From positions 905,781-969,780 of the forward strand of contig NZ_SJPX01000004.1 in the NCBI RefSeq assembly GCF_007860175.1: 64,000 nucleotides of DNA, in the 5' to 3' direction. A program made the position numbers and the translations under genes. The stretch comes from Rubripirellula reticaptiva. GTDB taxonomy: Bacteria > Planctomycetota > Planctomycetia > Pirellulales > Pirellulaceae. The notes under the pieces are model-generated. The model was not told where the DNA came from. It searched no databases and saw only the letters and a list, made by a program, of their open reading frames with translations. Every line of letters begins with the position of its first letter. The stretch's first letter is position 1. Shown here piece after piece: positions 8,937 to 18,039 of the stretch.

Positions 8937-9830
8937 ATGGCAAAACTTGCTTCCTCTTCGACCTTGCTAAGCCCTGAACTCTTGGGGCGTCTTGAACGCA
9001 TGGAGTTGGTTTCTCGCAAGGTATTTCGCGGACGGATGAAGGGTGAACGACGCAGCAAACGCAAAGGCCAAAGCGTCGAATTCGCTGACTTCCGAAACTA
9101 TGTCGCCGGCGACGACCTGCGACTGATCGATTGGAATCTGTACGCGCGTTTGGACCAGTTATTCCTGAAGCTGTTTTTGGAAGAAGAAGATCTGCACTTC
9201 TTTGCCTTGATCGACGCCAGCGAATCGATGAATTTCGGCGATCCGACAAAATTGCATGTCGCCAAGCAGTTGGCCGCGGCGCTCGGGTATGTCGGGATGT
9301 GCCGCGCCGACCGTATCAGCGTGTCGGCGCTCGGCCCAGAAGGACGGCGTGCACCGGTGCTGCGTGGCCGAGCCAGTCTTTGGAAGATGCTGAACTACTT
9401 GGATTCAATCGATGCCGGACACAATGTTTCGTTGCACGATGGAGTGAAAGATTTTTCGCTGCGGACCGCCGGCACCGGCGTCTGTGTCTTACTGACTGAC
9501 TTGATGGACAAAAACGGTTACGAGTCGGCGCTGCGGATGCTGATCGGACGACGGATGGATGTGTTCGTGATGCACATTTTGTCACCCGAGGAGATTGATC
9601 CGCCGCTGCGTGGTGATCGCAAGCTGATCGATGTGGAAGACGGTGACGCGGCCGAGATCACGATCAACCAGTATGTGATAGACAAGTACAAAGAAACGGT
9701 GAAGTCGTTCATTGGCGGTGCAAAGCAGTTTTGTAGTCGGCGTAGCATCGTCTACATCCCCGTGCGAACGGATGTGCCCGTCGAAACGATCGTGACACGG
9801 TACCTGCGCGAGCGAGGAGTGGTGCGATGA
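8937..9830 (+). CDS. DUF58 domain protein
   Basis: 297 aa. The N-terminal third has the DUF58 hallmark (GQSVEFADFRNYVAGDDLRLIDWN), followed by a von Willebrand A-like fold with FALIDASESM, a DxSxS metal-site pattern. The start at 8937 (MAKLASSS) is preferred to the in-frame 8838 because the extra 33 residues overlap the intergenic region and are not DUF58-like. DUF58 proteins typically travel with MoxR AAA ATPases and BatA-type VWA membrane proteins; the VWA partner is the next gene (4-bp overlap) but no MoxR gene is in the window. The role is likely chaperone-like assembly of envelope complexes, an inference from the family. Confidence 0.9.
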   Translation: MAKLASSSTLLSPELLGRLERMELVSRKVFRGRMKGERRSKRKGQSVEFADFRNYVAGDDLRLIDWNLYARLDQLFLKLFLEEEDLHFFALIDASESMNFGDPTKLHVAKQLAAALGYVGMCRADRISVSALGPEGRRAPVLRGRASLWKMLNYLDSIDAGHNVSLHDGVKDFSLRTAGTGVCVLLTDLMDKNGYESALRMLIGRRMDVFVMHILSPEEIDPPLRGDRKLIDVEDGDAAEITINQYVIDKYKETVKSFIGGAKQFCSRRSIVYIPVRTDVPVETIVTRYLRERGVVR

Positions 9831-11839
9831 GTTGGATTTCGGCGATCTCGCCCTGGCAATGGGCTTTATTCGCGGCGGTCCCGGTCGGAATCGTGCTGCT
9901 TTACTTTTTGAAGCTGCGCCGCGAACCGGTCGAAGTGCCCAGCACCTACTTGTGGTCACGCACGATTGAGGATTTGCACGTCAACAGTTTGATGCAGCGT
10001 TTGCGCCGCAGCCTGTTGCTGTTTTTGCAATTGTTGGCTGTCGCTTTGGCTGCTCTTGCGTTGTTTCGCCCTGGAATTCGCGGCGAAGCGTCGTCGCAGG
10101 GGCGAATGGTTTTTCTGTTGGATACGTCGGCCAGCATGCAGTCGCGTGATGGTGGCGAAGGTGGCGTTTCGCGATTCGAATCGGCTCGCGAGCAGATTCG
10201 TGGACGCATTGAATCGATGTCCGATTCCGAAACTGCGATGTTAGTCACTTTTAGCGATCGCCCGGACACCGTCCAGTCGTTCACGACGGATCGTCGTCGG
10301 CTGCGCGAAGCCCTTGGCCGAGTCGAAGTGACGAATCATCCAACCGATATTCTGGGTGCCTTGCAAGCGGCCGACGGACTCGCCAATCCTCGGCGCAGCA
10401 GTGAAGTTGGGAATATCAATGACCTGCAGGTGGCTGATGCGATGCCAGCCGACTTGCTGATCTTTACCGATGGCGGTTTCCAGCCGGTCACGGAATTCAA
10501 TCTTGGCAATTTGATACCGACTTACATCTCGATCGGTGGCAGCAACCACAAAAATCTTGCGATCACGGCGTTCTCGGCCGAACGAAACATCGAACAGCCG
10601 TCTCAGGTTCAAGCGTTCGCGACGGTCATCAATCTTGGCGACCAGCCAATCGAGACGACAGCGACGCTGAACGCGGTATCGTCTGCAAATGACAATGAAT
10701 TTTTGGACGCTGTCTCGGTCTCGTTAGAACCAGAAGAACAAACCGGGCTTTCGTTCACGATCGAAAATGACGAAGGCGTTGCGTTGCGATTGTCGCTGGA
10801 TGTCGATGACGATTTACCGGTCGACAATGTTGCGTTCGCCGGATTGTCGCCGATGCGAAACGTGAATGTGTTGGTTGTGACCTCCGGGAACAGTCCCTTG
10901 GAACTTGGGCTAGAAACCGAAAAGGCGGCTAAGATCTGCGCTGCTGAGTTTGTGCTGCCGTCGTATTTGGAAACCGAGGCTTGGAAGACTCGAGCCGAAA
11001 CGGGTACCGATGACTTGGTGATTTTTGACCGTTGTTCGCCCGCGACGATGCCGGCGACAAATACGTTCTTCATCGGATCGCTGCCGCCGCCAGACGCCGA
11101 CGAGTCGACCCAGGATTGGCAGTGGGGATCCGAACCTGCGCCGGTGTCGTTGGTCGACATCGATCGAACTCACCCGATGATGCGATTTCTAGAATTGTTT
11201 TCGTTGCTGATTTTCGAAGGCCGCAGCGTGAAGGGGCCCGTCGGTTCTACTGAATTGGTGGCGGCCGATTCGGGCCCCATGTTGGTTCTGTCGCCTCGCG
11301 ATGGGTATCAAGACTTGGTGCTAGGGTTCGAGGTCATTTCGACCGATGCGGATGGTTTGACCGAGACAAATACGAACTGGTACGCGGAACGGTCGTGGCC
11401 TGTCTTTTTGCTGAACGTGTTGCGTTATCTAGCGGGCGCGGCCGAGGCGACCGGTTCGCCATCGTTTCGTCCAGGCGAGACGGTTCGGATTCGCCTGGAA
11501 AACGCCGTAGCACAGCCCAAGCTTAGGCGAGTCGGCGAAACAGCGACGTCCGATCTGATCGCGGGGCCCAGTGGTCTGATCGAAATCGTCGGAACTGAAA
11601 CGCCTGGGAATTATCGCGTCGAAGATGGTGACCGATTGGCCGATTCGTTCTCGGTTAACTTGTTTGACCGTAGCGAAAGCGATTTGAAGGTCGCGCCGAG
11701 CGTCGAGCTAGGGTACGAAGCCGTCGAAGCCGCAACCGGTGGTGTCGAGCAACGCCGAGAGTATTGGCGATGGGCGCTGATGGGCGTGCTGGGCGTTTTG
11801 GCGGCCGAATGGTGGGTTTTCAGCCGCCGAGTTGCTTAG
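9827..11839 (+). CDS. BatA-type membrane protein with von Willebrand A domain
   Basis: 670 aa. It begins with the BatA N-terminal pattern: two hydrophobic segments (about 8-28 and 60-82) around the LYFLKLRREPVEVPSTYLW motif. A VWA domain follows with MVFLLDTSASM, giving the DxSxS metal-binding site, then a long extracytoplasmic region and a C-terminal membrane helix (WRWALMGVLGVLAAEWWVF). The ATG overlaps the DUF58 stop as ATGA, so the pair is co-translated. Family members act with DUF58 and MoxR proteins in envelope stress or metal-dependent assembly. The last codons fall in a 16-bp tandem duplication that repeats the stop codon. Confidence 0.9.
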   Translation: MSWISAISPWQWALFAAVPVGIVLLYFLKLRREPVEVPSTYLWSRTIEDLHVNSLMQRLRRSLLLFLQLLAVALAALALFRPGIRGEASSQGRMVFLLDTSASMQSRDGGEGGVSRFESAREQIRGRIESMSDSETAMLVTFSDRPDTVQSFTTDRRRLREALGRVEVTNHPTDILGALQAADGLANPRRSSEVGNINDLQVADAMPADLLIFTDGGFQPVTEFNLGNLIPTYISIGGSNHKNLAITAFSAERNIEQPSQVQAFATVINLGDQPIETTATLNAVSSANDNEFLDAVSVSLEPEEQTGLSFTIENDEGVALRLSLDVDDDLPVDNVAFAGLSPMRNVNVLVVTSGNSPLELGLETEKAAKICAAEFVLPSYLETEAWKTRAETGTDDLVIFDRCSPATMPATNTFFIGSLPPPDADESTQDWQWGSEPAPVSLVDIDRTHPMMRFLELFSLLIFEGRSVKGPVGSTELVAADSGPMLVLSPRDGYQDLVLGFEVISTDADGLTETNTNWYAERSWPVFLLNVLRYLAGAAEATGSPSFRPGETVRIRLENAVAQPKLRRVGETATSDLIAGPSGLIEIVGTETPGNYRVEDGDRLADSFSVNLFDRSESDLKVAPSVELGYEAVEAATGGVEQRREYWRWALMGVLGVLAAEWWVFSRRVA

Positions 11840-11860
11840 TGATCACGTTGCTTAGTGATC
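11831..11860. repeat. 16-bp-period tandem duplication spanning a stop codon
   Basis: GTTGCTTAGTGATC occurs at 11831-11844 and again at 11847-11860. The first copy contains the TAG that ends the VWA gene; the second copy lies just outside it and forms the left arm of the terminator hairpin. Confidence 0.85.
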
Positions 11861-11881
11861 CAGCGTCGATCAACGCTGGAT
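11858..11881. terminator. Bidirectional terminator-like hairpin between convergent genes
   Basis: Perfect 9-bp inverted repeat, ATCCAGCGT / ACGCTGGAT, with a 6-nt loop. It occupies the 50-bp gap between the stops of the VWA gene (plus) and the beta-propeller gene (minus). There is no T-run on either side, so intrinsic termination is plausible but unproven. Confidence 0.6.
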
Positions 11882-11889
11882 TAGCAGGT

Positions 11890-12843
11890 TTACCGAATCG
11901 ACTTGCCAGCCATGTCGACCAGTACCGAGTTTGAAACGCTATTGCCGAAGTCGTCGAAGCGATCGAGGGTCCAGACGACTTCTTTGTTCGACGGATTGAT
12001 TTCGAGTAGCAGCGGTTGGCCCGCCCCGGCGTGACAATTGCCGATCACGTAGTTCCCGTTGGGCAACACTTCCAGCGTCGTTACCCAAGCCAGCTTGATG
12101 TTCGGCAGGTCGTCCTGTTGGATTTGCCAGACGATTTCTTTTTCAGGCGTGACTTCGATGACGCCGTGACCGTTTCCGGTCGCGATCAAAGTGTTTCCAT
12201 TTTCTAAACGCAGTGCCGAAAACAATCGGTTTCCGTAGGCTTCGGGGCCGTGTCCGCCAGCCGGTTCGCGGCCAAACAAGGGAACCTCGTACTCCCAAAC
12301 GATCTTGCCTGACTTGCGATCATATTCGCGAACTTTGCCGTCCGATTCGTGAGTCGCCAAGTAGGTTCCCGACTTGGTTGACCGCACCAATCGCGTGTCG
12401 GTATGCGCGCCCGGATGTTCAACCGTCAACGCGATTTCTTTTTGAATCTTGCCGTCTTGGTTGACTTCAATGATTCGTGCCGCACCCGATTCGGCGATCA
12501 TGGTGTCGCCGTTTTCAAGACGTTCGAATGCGTGAACTTCGATGCGTTTTCCTGCGTTGCCGTTTTCTTGAGCGCTATCGTACGACCACACCAATTCTTT
12601 GGTGGTCGGATTGATCTCGACGACCTTGGCCCCGCCTTGGCGAGTCAGAATGTTGCCGTTGGGAAGGAGGTGAATGTCATGAATGCCACCCCAGCGCATT
12701 TCCCAGCTAACGGTGCCATCCGCGTCAATGATCGCCAGACGATTGTTGCCTTGCAGCAGCACATCGTGATCGGCAAGGGCGAGCGAGGGAACAGAAATCA
12801 GGATCGCGGCAATTACGGTAGACAGGTTTCGAATCATTTTCAT
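11890..12843 (-). CDS. Secreted PQQ-type beta-propeller protein
   Basis: 317 aa. Signal peptide of about 24 residues (ends LALA), then seven or so repeats of the type LPNGNILTRQGG..VVEINP..KELVWSYD, which alternate a [LE]xNGNxL turn with a [EK]xVWxxx strand. This is the pattern of arylsulfotransferase-like and PQQ-like propellers. No catalytic residues of arylsulfotransferases can be pointed out, so binding or scaffold function is as likely as enzymatic. The gene stands alone between a convergent operon and a 175-bp intergenic space. Confidence 0.85.
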   Translation of the reverse strand: MKMIRNLSTVIAAILISVPSLALADHDVLLQGNNRLAIIDADGTVSWEMRWGGIHDIHLLPNGNILTRQGGAKVVEINPTTKELVWSYDSAQENGNAGKRIEVHAFERLENGDTMIAESGAARIIEVNQDGKIQKEIALTVEHPGAHTDTRLVRSTKSGTYLATHESDGKVREYDRKSGKIVWEYEVPLFGREPAGGHGPEAYGNRLFSALRLENGNTLIATGNGHGVIEVTPEKEIVWQIQQDDLPNIKLAWVTTLEVLPNGNYVIGNCHAGAGQPLLLEINPSNKEVVWTLDRFDDFGNSVSNSVLVDMAGKSIR

Positions 12844-13018
12844 CGTTTAGGTGGGAAGTGTGGCGAGTTGGATAACTCACCAGCCTAGCATGGCGCAAAA
12901 GTGGCTGCCATTGACTACCGGTTCGTAGACGAATCACTTTTTCCGTTGGGGGAAATGCCTTTTGGGGGTAACCCGACGCAAAAGCGAGAAGAAGGCGGGA
13001 GTCCCGGTTGCATTCTTT

Positions 13019-14485
13019 TCAGTCGCGAATTCGCTTTGCCTTTTGGGCCGCACCGTTTTGGTGAAGTGTGAGGGCGTACGCAGGGCCTTTCGCCCGAAGG
13101 TGGAATTCGAGTTTCGCGTCGACTCCTCGGTACGACCACCGGGTTGGTGAATCCGCGAAGACTTCCTGAGTTGGCTGATTCGTGATACCAACCATGACAT
13201 GACCGTCTCTGAGAGTCACGTCGAAAACAAAGTTGGGTGCAAGTTGGTAGCGGCCGACAAGACGCTCAGGCCCAATTTCTCCGAGGGCCGGGGCTACGAG
13301 GGCCGGTTGAGGTTGTAAGTTATTGGACCCCGCGTGCTGGGCCATCAAATGACTGACCATTTCGTCGCAAGCGGCAAACGCTTGTTCTTGTCCCGAATTC
13401 GTACAGACAATCACGCCAAAGTCGGACTCCGGAAAAAGCCAAATCAACGCGAACGTGTTTGTGTTGGAACCCGCATGGTTGAAGGCGGGACCGAGTCCTG
13501 TGTTCATCATGATCCAACCGCTCCCGTACTTTGCGCCGGCGGTCGTATAGTCGGCTTGTGGTTTGTGCAAATGATCGAAGACGTCCTTTGATCGAAGCAC
13601 CGGCGCGGGCTTGCCCGCCAATTGCCACGCTGCATATTTGGCATAATCTTCGATCGACACGTGAATGGTTCCCGCCGCGGCATAGACGGTCGGGTTTTCG
13701 GATCCCGCGTTTCTAGGATCAAGTGGCTTGCCTCCGTCTGCTTGGTGACCCCACAGCAACGGCGGCTGAAGTTGTTTCGCGGACTCCATCGAACGAAAGT
13801 CTGCCGACTGCATTTCAAGTGGACCAAACACGTGTTTCCTCATCAGAGACTCGAACGACTCGCCTGCGCTCGTTTCCAACATTGCAGAAGCGACCGCGTA
13901 GCCGAGATTCGAGTAGACGAACTTGCCTCGAGCGTGCGAGGGCGGATTGGAAAGCACTAGTTTCAGCATGCGTCGGCGTTCCAACGCAGGCGACTGTTTC
14001 TCGTCGAAGAAGCTAGCCCACGCTTGCGCAGAAACATCTGAAATGTTGGCGGGAAGTCCACTTTGATGAGACAGCAACTCGTCCAGCGTTACCGCAGCGA
14101 GCTTCGGGTGAATATCCTTGTCACTGGCTTTGGGCCAAACGTTACCGACAGTTGTATTCCAGTTGATTTTTCCTGATTCTACGAGGACTGCTGCTAACGT
14201 CGCCGTCATCGATTTCGTGTTCGACCCGATAGGAAACCGGTCGGACAACTCGACCTCGTCCGCGGTTCCTCGCTTGCGGTTGCCAGAGCAAGCCGACGTT
14301 ACCAGTCCCTCACTGTTGACGACGGCCGCGACCATCGCTGGCAAGTCATGTTTGCGGGAAATTTCGGCAAGCTTCGCCGCCATCTCTCGCGATGAATCGT
14401 CCGCATCTGACCTCAAGCAGATACTCGGCGCGGAAAGCAACAAGACAATGACGACTGATCGTAAAATGACAGGAATCGATTTCAT
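13019..14485 (-). CDS. Secreted serine hydrolase of the beta-lactamase/DD-peptidase superfamily
   Basis: 488 aa. Signal peptide MKSIPVILRSVVIVLLLSAP, then the class C beta-lactamase-like fold: SxxK nucleophile in IGSNTKSM, YxN in YSNLGYA, and an HAG motif in FNHAGSN replacing KTG. A C-terminal beta domain of about 90 residues (DUF3471-like) completes it. Family members cleave or transfer D-Ala peptides or esters; the substrate is unknown. The signal peptide argues for the start at 14485, but the frame is open to an ATG at 14560 that overlaps the upstream stop as ATGA, so a longer coupled form cannot be excluded. It is the third gene of the ECF module. Confidence 0.88.
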   Translation of the reverse strand: MKSIPVILRSVVIVLLLSAPSICLRSDADDSSREMAAKLAEISRKHDLPAMVAAVVNSEGLVTSACSGNRKRGTADEVELSDRFPIGSNTKSMTATLAAVLVESGKINWNTTVGNVWPKASDKDIHPKLAAVTLDELLSHQSGLPANISDVSAQAWASFFDEKQSPALERRRMLKLVLSNPPSHARGKFVYSNLGYAVASAMLETSAGESFESLMRKHVFGPLEMQSADFRSMESAKQLQPPLLWGHQADGGKPLDPRNAGSENPTVYAAAGTIHVSIEDYAKYAAWQLAGKPAPVLRSKDVFDHLHKPQADYTTAGAKYGSGWIMMNTGLGPAFNHAGSNTNTFALIWLFPESDFGVIVCTNSGQEQAFAACDEMVSHLMAQHAGSNNLQPQPALVAPALGEIGPERLVGRYQLAPNFVFDVTLRDGHVMVGITNQPTQEVFADSPTRWSYRGVDAKLEFHLRAKGPAYALTLHQNGAAQKAKRIRD

Positions 14486-14556
14486 AAAGAACTCTGGCAA
14501 TGAAGCGTTGCGGAACAAAGACATAAAATAGGGAATACAAAACTGGGGCGAGACCG

Positions 14557-17103
14557 TCATGGACGCAGCGATCGCCGAACATGTTTGCGGTTTTCTGCTG
14601 TCATCAGTACCTGCGACCGCTCGACTTGCCCGTTCTCTGCCTTCAGTTCTAGAGTCACCATCCAGTCTGGCTGGTGCCCCATCTTTGACAACACTTCGAC
14701 CAAGTCTTCGGCGAATCTCTTTTGCGCCTTCTCCTTGTATTCCCTCTTCGCAAAATCCATGATTCCGGCGATCGGCACATCATTGACTGAGACGAGTTTA
14801 GCCCATTGGCCGCGTACACAAACAGTTGGTTGGTCCTGCTCCCAGCGGACACCAGTGTACGGAGCGACCTTCGCAAAACCCGCTGATGTTACCAGCTTCC
14901 TCTGCGAAAGAGGAATCGATTGCTCTAACAAACGGTAGCCAATCGGGTCGACATCCGGCCCGCCACAGTTGGTAACGATCGCAACACCGACACCCTGCTC
15001 GGGAGCGAATCCCATCCACGCGCTGCAGTTGTTTCGGCCGCCATTCTTTTTCAGAAGACGACCAATCAATGGACGCGAACGAACCGACCATCCAAGTGAT
15101 GTGCCTGATGTCGAACCATCCGATAACTTGGTTTGCGTGTGAAGTTGTGCCAGGATTTCAGGGGAAAAAACGCTAGGTTTCATTTGAGCAGCCAGGAACT
15201 TACCCAGATCTTCAATCGAAGTGACTAAGCCCCCGGAAGCCGCCAGGCGTTGTTGAAACGAGTGCGTTTTTTCTATCCGTGAACGTTCAGCGTAGCCCGT
15301 GGCTGGTCTGAGCGTATCATCTGCCTGAATTGCCGTTTGTTCCAGCTTCAGTGGATCGCAAACCAATTCCTGCATCAGTTGATCGAGCGGTTTGTCGGCA
15401 GCGAGTTCCAAGGCATGGCCGAGCAACCCGAATCCAAGATTGGAATACTCTTCAGCCACCCCTGGCTTCGATTCTAACTGGACGTTGGATAGATGGTCAT
15501 AAAGCAACGGTGGTTCTAGTTCGTACCATCCTTCGACCGATTGCACACGTCCCGGCACGCCTCGAGGCAAACCGGATGTGTGGGACGCAAGCTGTCGCAA
15601 CGTGATCGTTGCTCCTACGTCAGGCGTCTTGCTGATCGTAACACCGGTGGGAAGGTACTTTGCGACAGGCTGATCCAAATCAATCACGCCGTGGTCATGC
15701 AAGATCGCCGCCAACAAGGCCGTGAAAGCCTTGGTCACTGATGCGACATTGTACTGAGTGTGCAGAGTCGCTTTGGTATCGGCCTTGATGTTTGCCAATC
15801 CAAACGCGCCCCGGTAGACAACCTCGCCGTCGCGAACGACCACGGCGCTGAGACTGGGATACCCACCGTCAACAAATTTCTGCATCCACGTGTCAAGACG
15901 CGAGACATCATCGCTGTTGAATGCACTGACATCACTGAGCGCGGGAATTGTCAGAGGCGTTTCTTTGGATTCGGCAACGCATGCGAACACCGCAAAGATT
16001 GCCATGGTTCCAATGAACAACGTCAAGACAATGATCACGATCGCGGGGGCTTCTGGCAAGCGTTTGAGTTCCGCAGGTGAATGGGTGGCCGCTAAGGTTG
16101 ATTCTGTCATGTCTAATCTCGTCAGTGTTTCGTTCGAAGATCTTGCCAACACGGTGACCGAGAGCGGGGAGTTTGCATCGTCGCGACTCAACGTCGATCG
16201 CTTCTGCTTGACGTAGGACCGCAGCCAAACGCATCCGAACGCAATCTCGAATGGGATAACTGCGGCAACAACCGTTTGAAAGAACGCGGGTCCCATGTCA
16301 GGAGTCGGGTAGAGGAACCCGCAGCATCCGCCGATCATCGTAGGCACCATGATGGTCGCAGCGGCTCCCCACGACGGGATCAGCCGGTTCCAGGTCGCTG
16401 CCCAACGTTCCCAACCGGGGCTCAGGCCAGCATCGTGAATCGGAACCGCAAGTGCAGCTACCAATTCCATGATGTCGCCACCGTCTTCGCTGTTCGCGTC
16501 ATCTTCTAGGCTTGCAACAAGTTTCAACAGATCCTGGCGTCGTGGTTCAAGTTGTGTTCGGATCGCGTTTTGATTCACGCGGTAGATGACCCAATGCAAG
16601 ACGACCAAAAACAGGTTGAAGAATCCGCCCAAGAGCAGGAAGTTCCACCAGTTGGTTTGCGCCTGCCAGGTCACATGAAGAAAGAACGCCATCGCGGGAA
16701 TTGCGTACGGCAACAGGTACCACCAAACAACGTTGCGTAACAACCAAATTTGATGGTCGACCTGGACCAACGATTCCTTCGCATAGAAACCAAGCGGTTG
16801 ACCTGGTCCGCTTGGACGCTGCGGGTGACGTTGGCGGTCCACAAGAATGAATGTCGCAACCCAAAGAAATCCCGGCACGCACAGATACCACGTCCACGGC
16901 AACGGCACGACGAAGCCCATCGTAAACCAGATGGGTATCAAAATCAGCGATCCTCCTGCTTCACGAACGTCTCGCCAGAAGATCGTCGATCGAAAATTCT
17001 GTTGGTCTCGCTGCACTTCCCTCGATAGCAAGTCGACGTCGATCGTGACGCAAGTTTGATCGGCATCGGCCTTCCATGCTTGTTGGAATTTCTCAAGATT
17101 CAT
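14557..17103 (-). CDS. Polytopic membrane protein fused to a serine hydrolase, partner of an ECF sigma factor
   Basis: 848 aa. A short cytoplasmic N-terminus (MNLEKFQQAWK, charged) leads into about six or seven hydrophobic segments between residues 45 and 390, including LRNVVWWYLLPYAIPAMAFFL. The segment resembles the membrane proteins that follow ECF sigma genes in planctomycetes and may act as anti-sigma. After the last helix a beta-lactamase-like domain follows (about 405-720) with SVTK (SxxK), YSN (YxN) and HTSG near it, then about 100 residues of alpha/beta sequence of unknown kind (VRGQWAKLVSVND, FAEDLVEVLSKMGH). Start chosen at 17103 because GGAGAG lies four bases upstream; it overlaps the sigma gene by 11 bp. 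Confidence 0.85.
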   Translation of the reverse strand: MNLEKFQQAWKADADQTCVTIDVDLLSREVQRDQQNFRSTIFWRDVREAGGSLILIPIWFTMGFVVPLPWTWYLCVPGFLWVATFILVDRQRHPQRPSGPGQPLGFYAKESLVQVDHQIWLLRNVVWWYLLPYAIPAMAFFLHVTWQAQTNWWNFLLLGGFFNLFLVVLHWVIYRVNQNAIRTQLEPRRQDLLKLVASLEDDANSEDGGDIMELVAALAVPIHDAGLSPGWERWAATWNRLIPSWGAAATIMVPTMIGGCCGFLYPTPDMGPAFFQTVVAAVIPFEIAFGCVWLRSYVKQKRSTLSRDDANSPLSVTVLARSSNETLTRLDMTESTLAATHSPAELKRLPEAPAIVIIVLTLFIGTMAIFAVFACVAESKETPLTIPALSDVSAFNSDDVSRLDTWMQKFVDGGYPSLSAVVVRDGEVVYRGAFGLANIKADTKATLHTQYNVASVTKAFTALLAAILHDHGVIDLDQPVAKYLPTGVTISKTPDVGATITLRQLASHTSGLPRGVPGRVQSVEGWYELEPPLLYDHLSNVQLESKPGVAEEYSNLGFGLLGHALELAADKPLDQLMQELVCDPLKLEQTAIQADDTLRPATGYAERSRIEKTHSFQQRLAASGGLVTSIEDLGKFLAAQMKPSVFSPEILAQLHTQTKLSDGSTSGTSLGWSVRSRPLIGRLLKKNGGRNNCSAWMGFAPEQGVGVAIVTNCGGPDVDPIGYRLLEQSIPLSQRKLVTSAGFAKVAPYTGVRWEQDQPTVCVRGQWAKLVSVNDVPIAGIMDFAKREYKEKAQKRFAEDLVEVLSKMGHQPDWMVTLELKAENGQVERSQVLMTAENRKHVRRSLRP

Positions 17104-17617
17104 CGGACTCTCCATTCAACAGAGTGGACAAAGCCTTCTTCGCCCGATTCAGCCTCACGCCCACGTTGCTCTCTGAAATTCCCAGCACGTCCGCCATCTC
17201 GCGATAGCTAAGTTCGTCTAAATACAACAGAACGATCGCGGCGTCCGTTTTCGGTAATTGGTGGATCGCGTTGTAAAGTTGCTCGATTGTTTCTCGCTGT
17301 TGCAATTGCTCGCCACTGTCTGTGCGTTCGGAGACAGACGCGTGCGTCTCTAGCAGTGGTTTCTGATTCGTCCGCCGCGGCTTGTCCTTGCGGTGCCAAT
17401 TCATCGCTGTGTGCAGGGCCACGCGGTAAAACCATGTCGCCGCACTGGCGCGACCTTCAAACTTGGGCAACGATTGCCAAGCTTGAAGCAGAATTTCTTG
17501 AGCCAAGTCTTGGCATTCTTCGCTGTTGAGCGAGTAGGCACGAGCGACCTGGATGACTGATGAGCTATGCTCGTCGAGCCACCGCGTGAATATCGACTTG
17601 GGGTCGTCATCAATCAC
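17093..17617 (-). CDS. ECF-type RNA polymerase sigma factor
   Basis: 174 aa. Sigma region 2 is seen in CQDLAQEILLQAWQSLPKFEGRASAATWFYRVALHTAMNWHR, and region 4 in LPKTDAAIVLLYLDELSYREMADVLGISESNVGVRLNRAKKAL, a helix-turn-helix. The first codon is GTG. Its stop overlaps the membrane/serine-hydrolase gene by 11 bp, so the three minus-strand genes down to 13019 are very likely one operon. By family analogy the membrane protein holds the sigma factor until an envelope signal arrives. Upstream lies a 456-bp non-coding region with a perfect inverted repeat. Confidence 0.92.
   Translation of the reverse strand: MIDDDPKSIFTRWLDEHSSSVIQVARAYSLNSEECQDLAQEILLQAWQSLPKFEGRASAATWFYRVALHTAMNWHRKDKPRRTNQKPLLETHASVSERTDSGEQLQQRETIEQLYNAIHQLPKTDAAIVLLYLDELSYREMADVLGISESNVGVRLNRAKKALSTLLNGESDES
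17108..17113 (-). promoter_or_regulatory. Shine-Dalgarno deciding the start of the membrane/serine-hydrolase gene
   Basis: GGAGAG four bases before the ATG at 17103, located inside the 3' end of the sigma gene. An upstream in-frame ATG at 17115 contains the SD itself and is therefore less likely. Confidence 0.6.
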
Positions 17618-17793
17618 AAACTGCCTCTTACCAGCGATGCAAGTTCTCGTTCTATCACCGTTGGTAACGTGACATGAACGTTGCTTACAAGAAATCGTGC
17701 AATTCGAGCGGTGTTTTCTGGAGCGGCAGTATCAAAAACAGCCGCGAAAACTGTGCAAATGCACGAAAGAGGAAACTACTAGGTGGTGCGATG

Positions 17794-17820
17794 TACCTAG
17801 CTATTCGGGTTAGCTAGGTA
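17794..17820. promoter_or_regulatory. Perfect inverted repeat, possible operator
   Basis: TACCTAGCTA / TAGCTAGGTA, 10-bp arms with a 7-nt spacer. It lies about 177 bp upstream of the sigma gene start and lacks a T-tract, so an operator or an RNA structure is more likely than a terminator. Unassigned. Confidence 0.5.
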
Positions 17821-18005
17821 AGAGAGATGCGAAAAGAAATGCCGAGAACAAACGGGCTTGGAGTAGCAAACAAAAAAGCCCTGTAAAAAACGACTAGCCA
17901 TTGGCTTCGGCTTCTCACGCAGGTGCGATGAAGATGATGGTGTCGTTCTGAGGATCCGTCATACCGTCGACGCATGCGAACAAGGCTGAAGCTGAACCGG
18001 CGGCG

Positions 18006-18039
18006 AAGTTTGGCTAGGAAAGTGACCCAGCCAAAACTT
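18006..18039 (-). terminator. Imperfect hairpin behind the M1 peptidase gene
   Basis: AAGTTTTGGCT (read on the minus strand) pairs with AGCCAAACTT, ten pairs with one bulged base, about 35 bp after the stop. There is no T-run, so it is only a candidate terminator. Confidence 0.4.

Noticed and set aside
14557-17103. Reading the 848-aa protein as two genes joined by an assembly error
   Set aside because: The frame is continuous, the last TM helix leads directly into the hydrolase domain, and no stop or second ribosome-binding site is seen at the junction.
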